A DNA stretch of 64,000 nucleotides from Maribacter forsetii DSM 18668 (GTDB lineage: Bacteria > Bacteroidota > Bacteroidia > Flavobacteriales > Flavobacteriaceae). Positions within the stretch are counted from its first letter, which is position 1; each line of letters begins with the position of its first letter. Below are positions 63,201-64,000 of this stretch, piece after piece. A program made the position numbers and the translations under genes. Below the pieces are notes generated by a model that made no database searches, had not been told where the DNA came from, and was given only the letters and a program-made list of their open reading frames with translations. Location of the stretch: the NCBI RefSeq assembly GCF_000744105.1, contig NZ_JQLH01000001.1:3981001-4045000 (forward strand). Direction: 5' to 3'.

Positions 63201-63586
63201 GATACAATCAATGGCTCCATTCCCGTTGGGAAAGTTGGCACCCTATCTACCGCATTCTTGACCTCTAAAAGCATGAAATCAATGTTCTCACCCTTTTCAA
63301 TTTCTACGTTAATTGTACCACTGTTCTCCCTAGAAGTAGACGTTACACGATCTACACCTTCAAGTCCTTTTAAATTATCTTCAATTTTAAGAACGATACC
63401 TTCTTCTACCTCTTGTGGCGATGCACCTGGATAGGTAATAGTGATTGCAATATTCTTAGAATCCGTCAACGGAAAATAAGATGATTTTAATGCCTTTGCA
63501 CCAACAATACCGAACAAGGCAAAAGAGATAACCACAACATTAACGGCAACATGATACCGAATAAAATATTCTATCAGTTTACGCAT
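60299..63586 (-). CDS. RND-family efflux pump (HAE1/AcrB-like)
   Basis: 1095 residues, the normal length, with twelve membrane helices in two halves (first TM near 10-30, then six from about 335-540; second half starts near 545). Large periplasmic loops with VNVEIEKGENIDF and GGNIKTDAEEYLIRANN. The proton-relay Asp pair lies in GILVDDGIVIAENI (near 400), and the second half carries GIMVNDGLVLIGKFN. It exports drugs, detergents or fatty acids across the envelope; substrate not decided. Overlaps both neighbours by one base (TAATG), so the three are tightly coupled. Confidence 0.95.
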   Translation of the reverse strand: MRKLIEYFIRYHVAVNVVVISFALFGIVGAKALKSSYFPLTDSKNIAITITYPGASPQEVEEGIVLKIEDNLKGLEGVDRVTSTSRENSGTINVEIEKGENIDFMLLEVKNAVDRVPTFPTGMEPLIVSILETVRQTISFAISGEDIPLATLKSVGREIENDLRAMEGISQIEISGFPDEEIEIAVNENDLLAYGLSFTEVASAVGNANILVTGGNIKTDAEEYLIRANNRSYYGSELSNLVVRADQSGNVIRLKDVAIVRDRFSETPNATYFNGNLSVSTTITSTNNEDLILAADQVNEYVTEFNEKYNNIKLDVVSDQSITLNQRTQLLTENAIMGMVLVLIFLSLFLNTRLAFWVAFGLPVAFLGMFVFAGFFDVTINVLSLFGMIIVIGILVDDGIVIAENIYQHYEKGKSPVQAAVDGTMEVLPPIISAIITTILAFSIFLFLDSRIGEFFGEVSVIVILTLVVSLVEALVILPAHLAHSKALQPIDTKPKSGFANAFAKLRVINEFGDSLMVWMRDNLYTPVLRFSMNHKIFMFAVFASAFILTLGSVGGGIIRTAFFPRIASDRVGIELEMPNGTNEKITDSIISLIEEKAIIVNQELTDKYMPGSDKMVFENLIRRLGPGSSSAVLTINLLPGEERPNEISADMVTRRLEELVGPVVGVESLIYGSGGNFGGSPVSVSLLGNNIEQLKAAKAELKGILTKNPRLKDISDNDPAGIKEIRLTLKENAYLLGMDLQALMTQVRAGFFGVQAQRFQRSQDEIRVWVRYDRDERSSISNLDDMRIVTPSGERVPLSEIADYTIVRGDVAINRLEGRREIQVSADMKDVKDSPTEIMTEIQNVHMPEIQSKYPTVSASYEGQNRELEKLTGSLKLVGFTVILLIYITIAFTFRSFSQPLMLLLLVPFSFTAVAWGHWVHDFPINVLSILGIIALIGIMVNDGLVLIGKFNSNLREGMSFDNAIFEAGKSRFRAIFLTSITTIAGLAPLMLETSRQAQFLKPMAISIAYGIGIATVLTLLMLPLFLSFSNNLKAQNLSFASGHKITKEEVERAIKERKEAAHLEGHSHEAIEGSEHQEQIEGGSQPYKNIDKL

Positions 63587-64000
63587 TATTCTTCTGTATT
63601 TTCTGGTTGTTCAGAGTAAATTTTAACTGCCATCCCAGTAAAGCCACCACTTACAGGTTTTGATACTATAGTTACACCATCAGGTACATTTTTAAGTACC
63701 ACGCGCTTATCTGAGAAATAAACCGGTTCTACATCTATCATATCAAGAACTGAGTCTCTTACTACAAATATCTTATTGCCTTCTAACAATAAACCTCTAT
63801 CTACCTCAATAGCATTCTCCTCTTTTTTGGCATCTAAATCTGCCTCTAAATACATACCTTCTCTTAGGTTCTTATCATCAACCTCAATATAAGCGTTTAC
63901 GGTTTGTGTTAATTGATCAATACTGCCATTGATTCTTGTAACCTTACCTTTATATGTACTGTTATCATCTAGATTTGTAAGCTCTACCGATTCCCCAACT
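63586..64000 (-). CDS. RND efflux membrane-fusion (adaptor) protein, 5' end off window
   Basis: C-terminal 137 codons of a periplasmic adaptor. The visible part has the beta-barrel end (ESVELTNLDDNSTYKGKVTRI, then VNAYIEVDDKNLREGMYLEAD) and the membrane-proximal domain (VYFSDKRVVLKNVPDGVTIVS). It ends with the TAATG overlap at the RND start. The N-terminal lipoyl and hairpin domains are beyond the right edge, so the whole gene is not seen. Confidence 0.9.
   Translation of the reverse strand, partial: VGESVELTNLDDNSTYKGKVTRINGSIDQLTQTVNAYIEVDDKNLREGMYLEADLDAKKEENAIEVDRGLLLEGNKIFVVRDSVLDMIDVEPVYFSDKRVVLKNVPDGVTIVSKPVSGGFTGMAVKIYSEQPENTEE

Overview
The window looks like a chromosome segment of a marine Flavobacteriaceae bacterium (Bacteroidota, Maribacter/Zobellia/Cellulophaga-like). 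The evidence is an AT-rich base composition, Bacteroidota-type promoters (TTTG, about 19 bases, TAnnTTTG), a short 286-residue RpoD-type sigma factor, carboxypeptidase-regulatory-like and GIN (DUF2807) secreted proteins, polysaccharide-active enzymes, and the GC-rich 'ACCCACCCCTAGCCCCTCC' interspersed repeats common in this group. The genus is inference; no rRNA is present.

1-5.0 kb: a minus-strand pair, a transglutaminase/DUF2126 protein followed by a circularly permuted ATP-grasp/alpha-E protein that runs off the left edge. 5.2-8.3 kb: a DUF4287/DUF5655 protein and an erythromycin-esterase-like protein fused to a surface-type domain. 8.3-14.6 kb: a tyrosine/phenylalanine degradation cluster (aminotransferase, HPPD, HmgA, FahA, flavin reductase) diverging from a MarR regulator, with two matching GTTG-N6-CAAC operator-like dyads. 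14.7-17.3 kb: tRNA-Arg(TCT) with terminator, a BLUF photoreceptor, small membrane proteins, and a SemiSWEET gene interrupted by an in-frame TGA just before a DUF421 gene. 17.5-28.2 kb: a stress and signalling block with a Cys-rich copper-binding-type protein, an SDR oxidoreductase, three single-domain response regulators, two PAS histidine kinases, two AraC regulators and a GH13 enzyme.

28.5-35.9 kb: an RpoD paralogue, then proC-proB-proA followed by a likely beta-lysine acetyltransferase gene (ablB), which suggests a compatible-solute operon; then a Nudix/winged-helix regulator, a secreted sugar-isomerase-like protein and a PepSY-type membrane protein. 35.9-42.9 kb: four arrays of inverted GC-rich repeats. 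A DUF559 endonuclease gene sits exactly between an outward and an inward copy, and its stop codon lies inside the right copy. Secreted amidohydrolase and serine hydrolase genes lie between arrays. 43.0-46.3 kb: two accessory genes with TTG starts, one of the sporadically distributed DUF6119/TIGR04141 family, bounded by short matching inverted and direct words and followed by a 178-bp imperfect palindrome and a gene remnant. This cassette-like segment and the DUF559 repeat arrays are the best candidates for an undescribed system.

46.4-64 kb: an alginate-lyase-family enzyme, secreted DinB-like protein, DUF2130 nuclease-like protein, a LytS/LytTR two-component pair, a GH113-like protein, a GIN-domain protein, and an RND efflux operon (adaptor, pump, TolC) whose adaptor gene runs off the right edge. 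All calls come from reading the sequence and recalled family knowledge; no searches were run.
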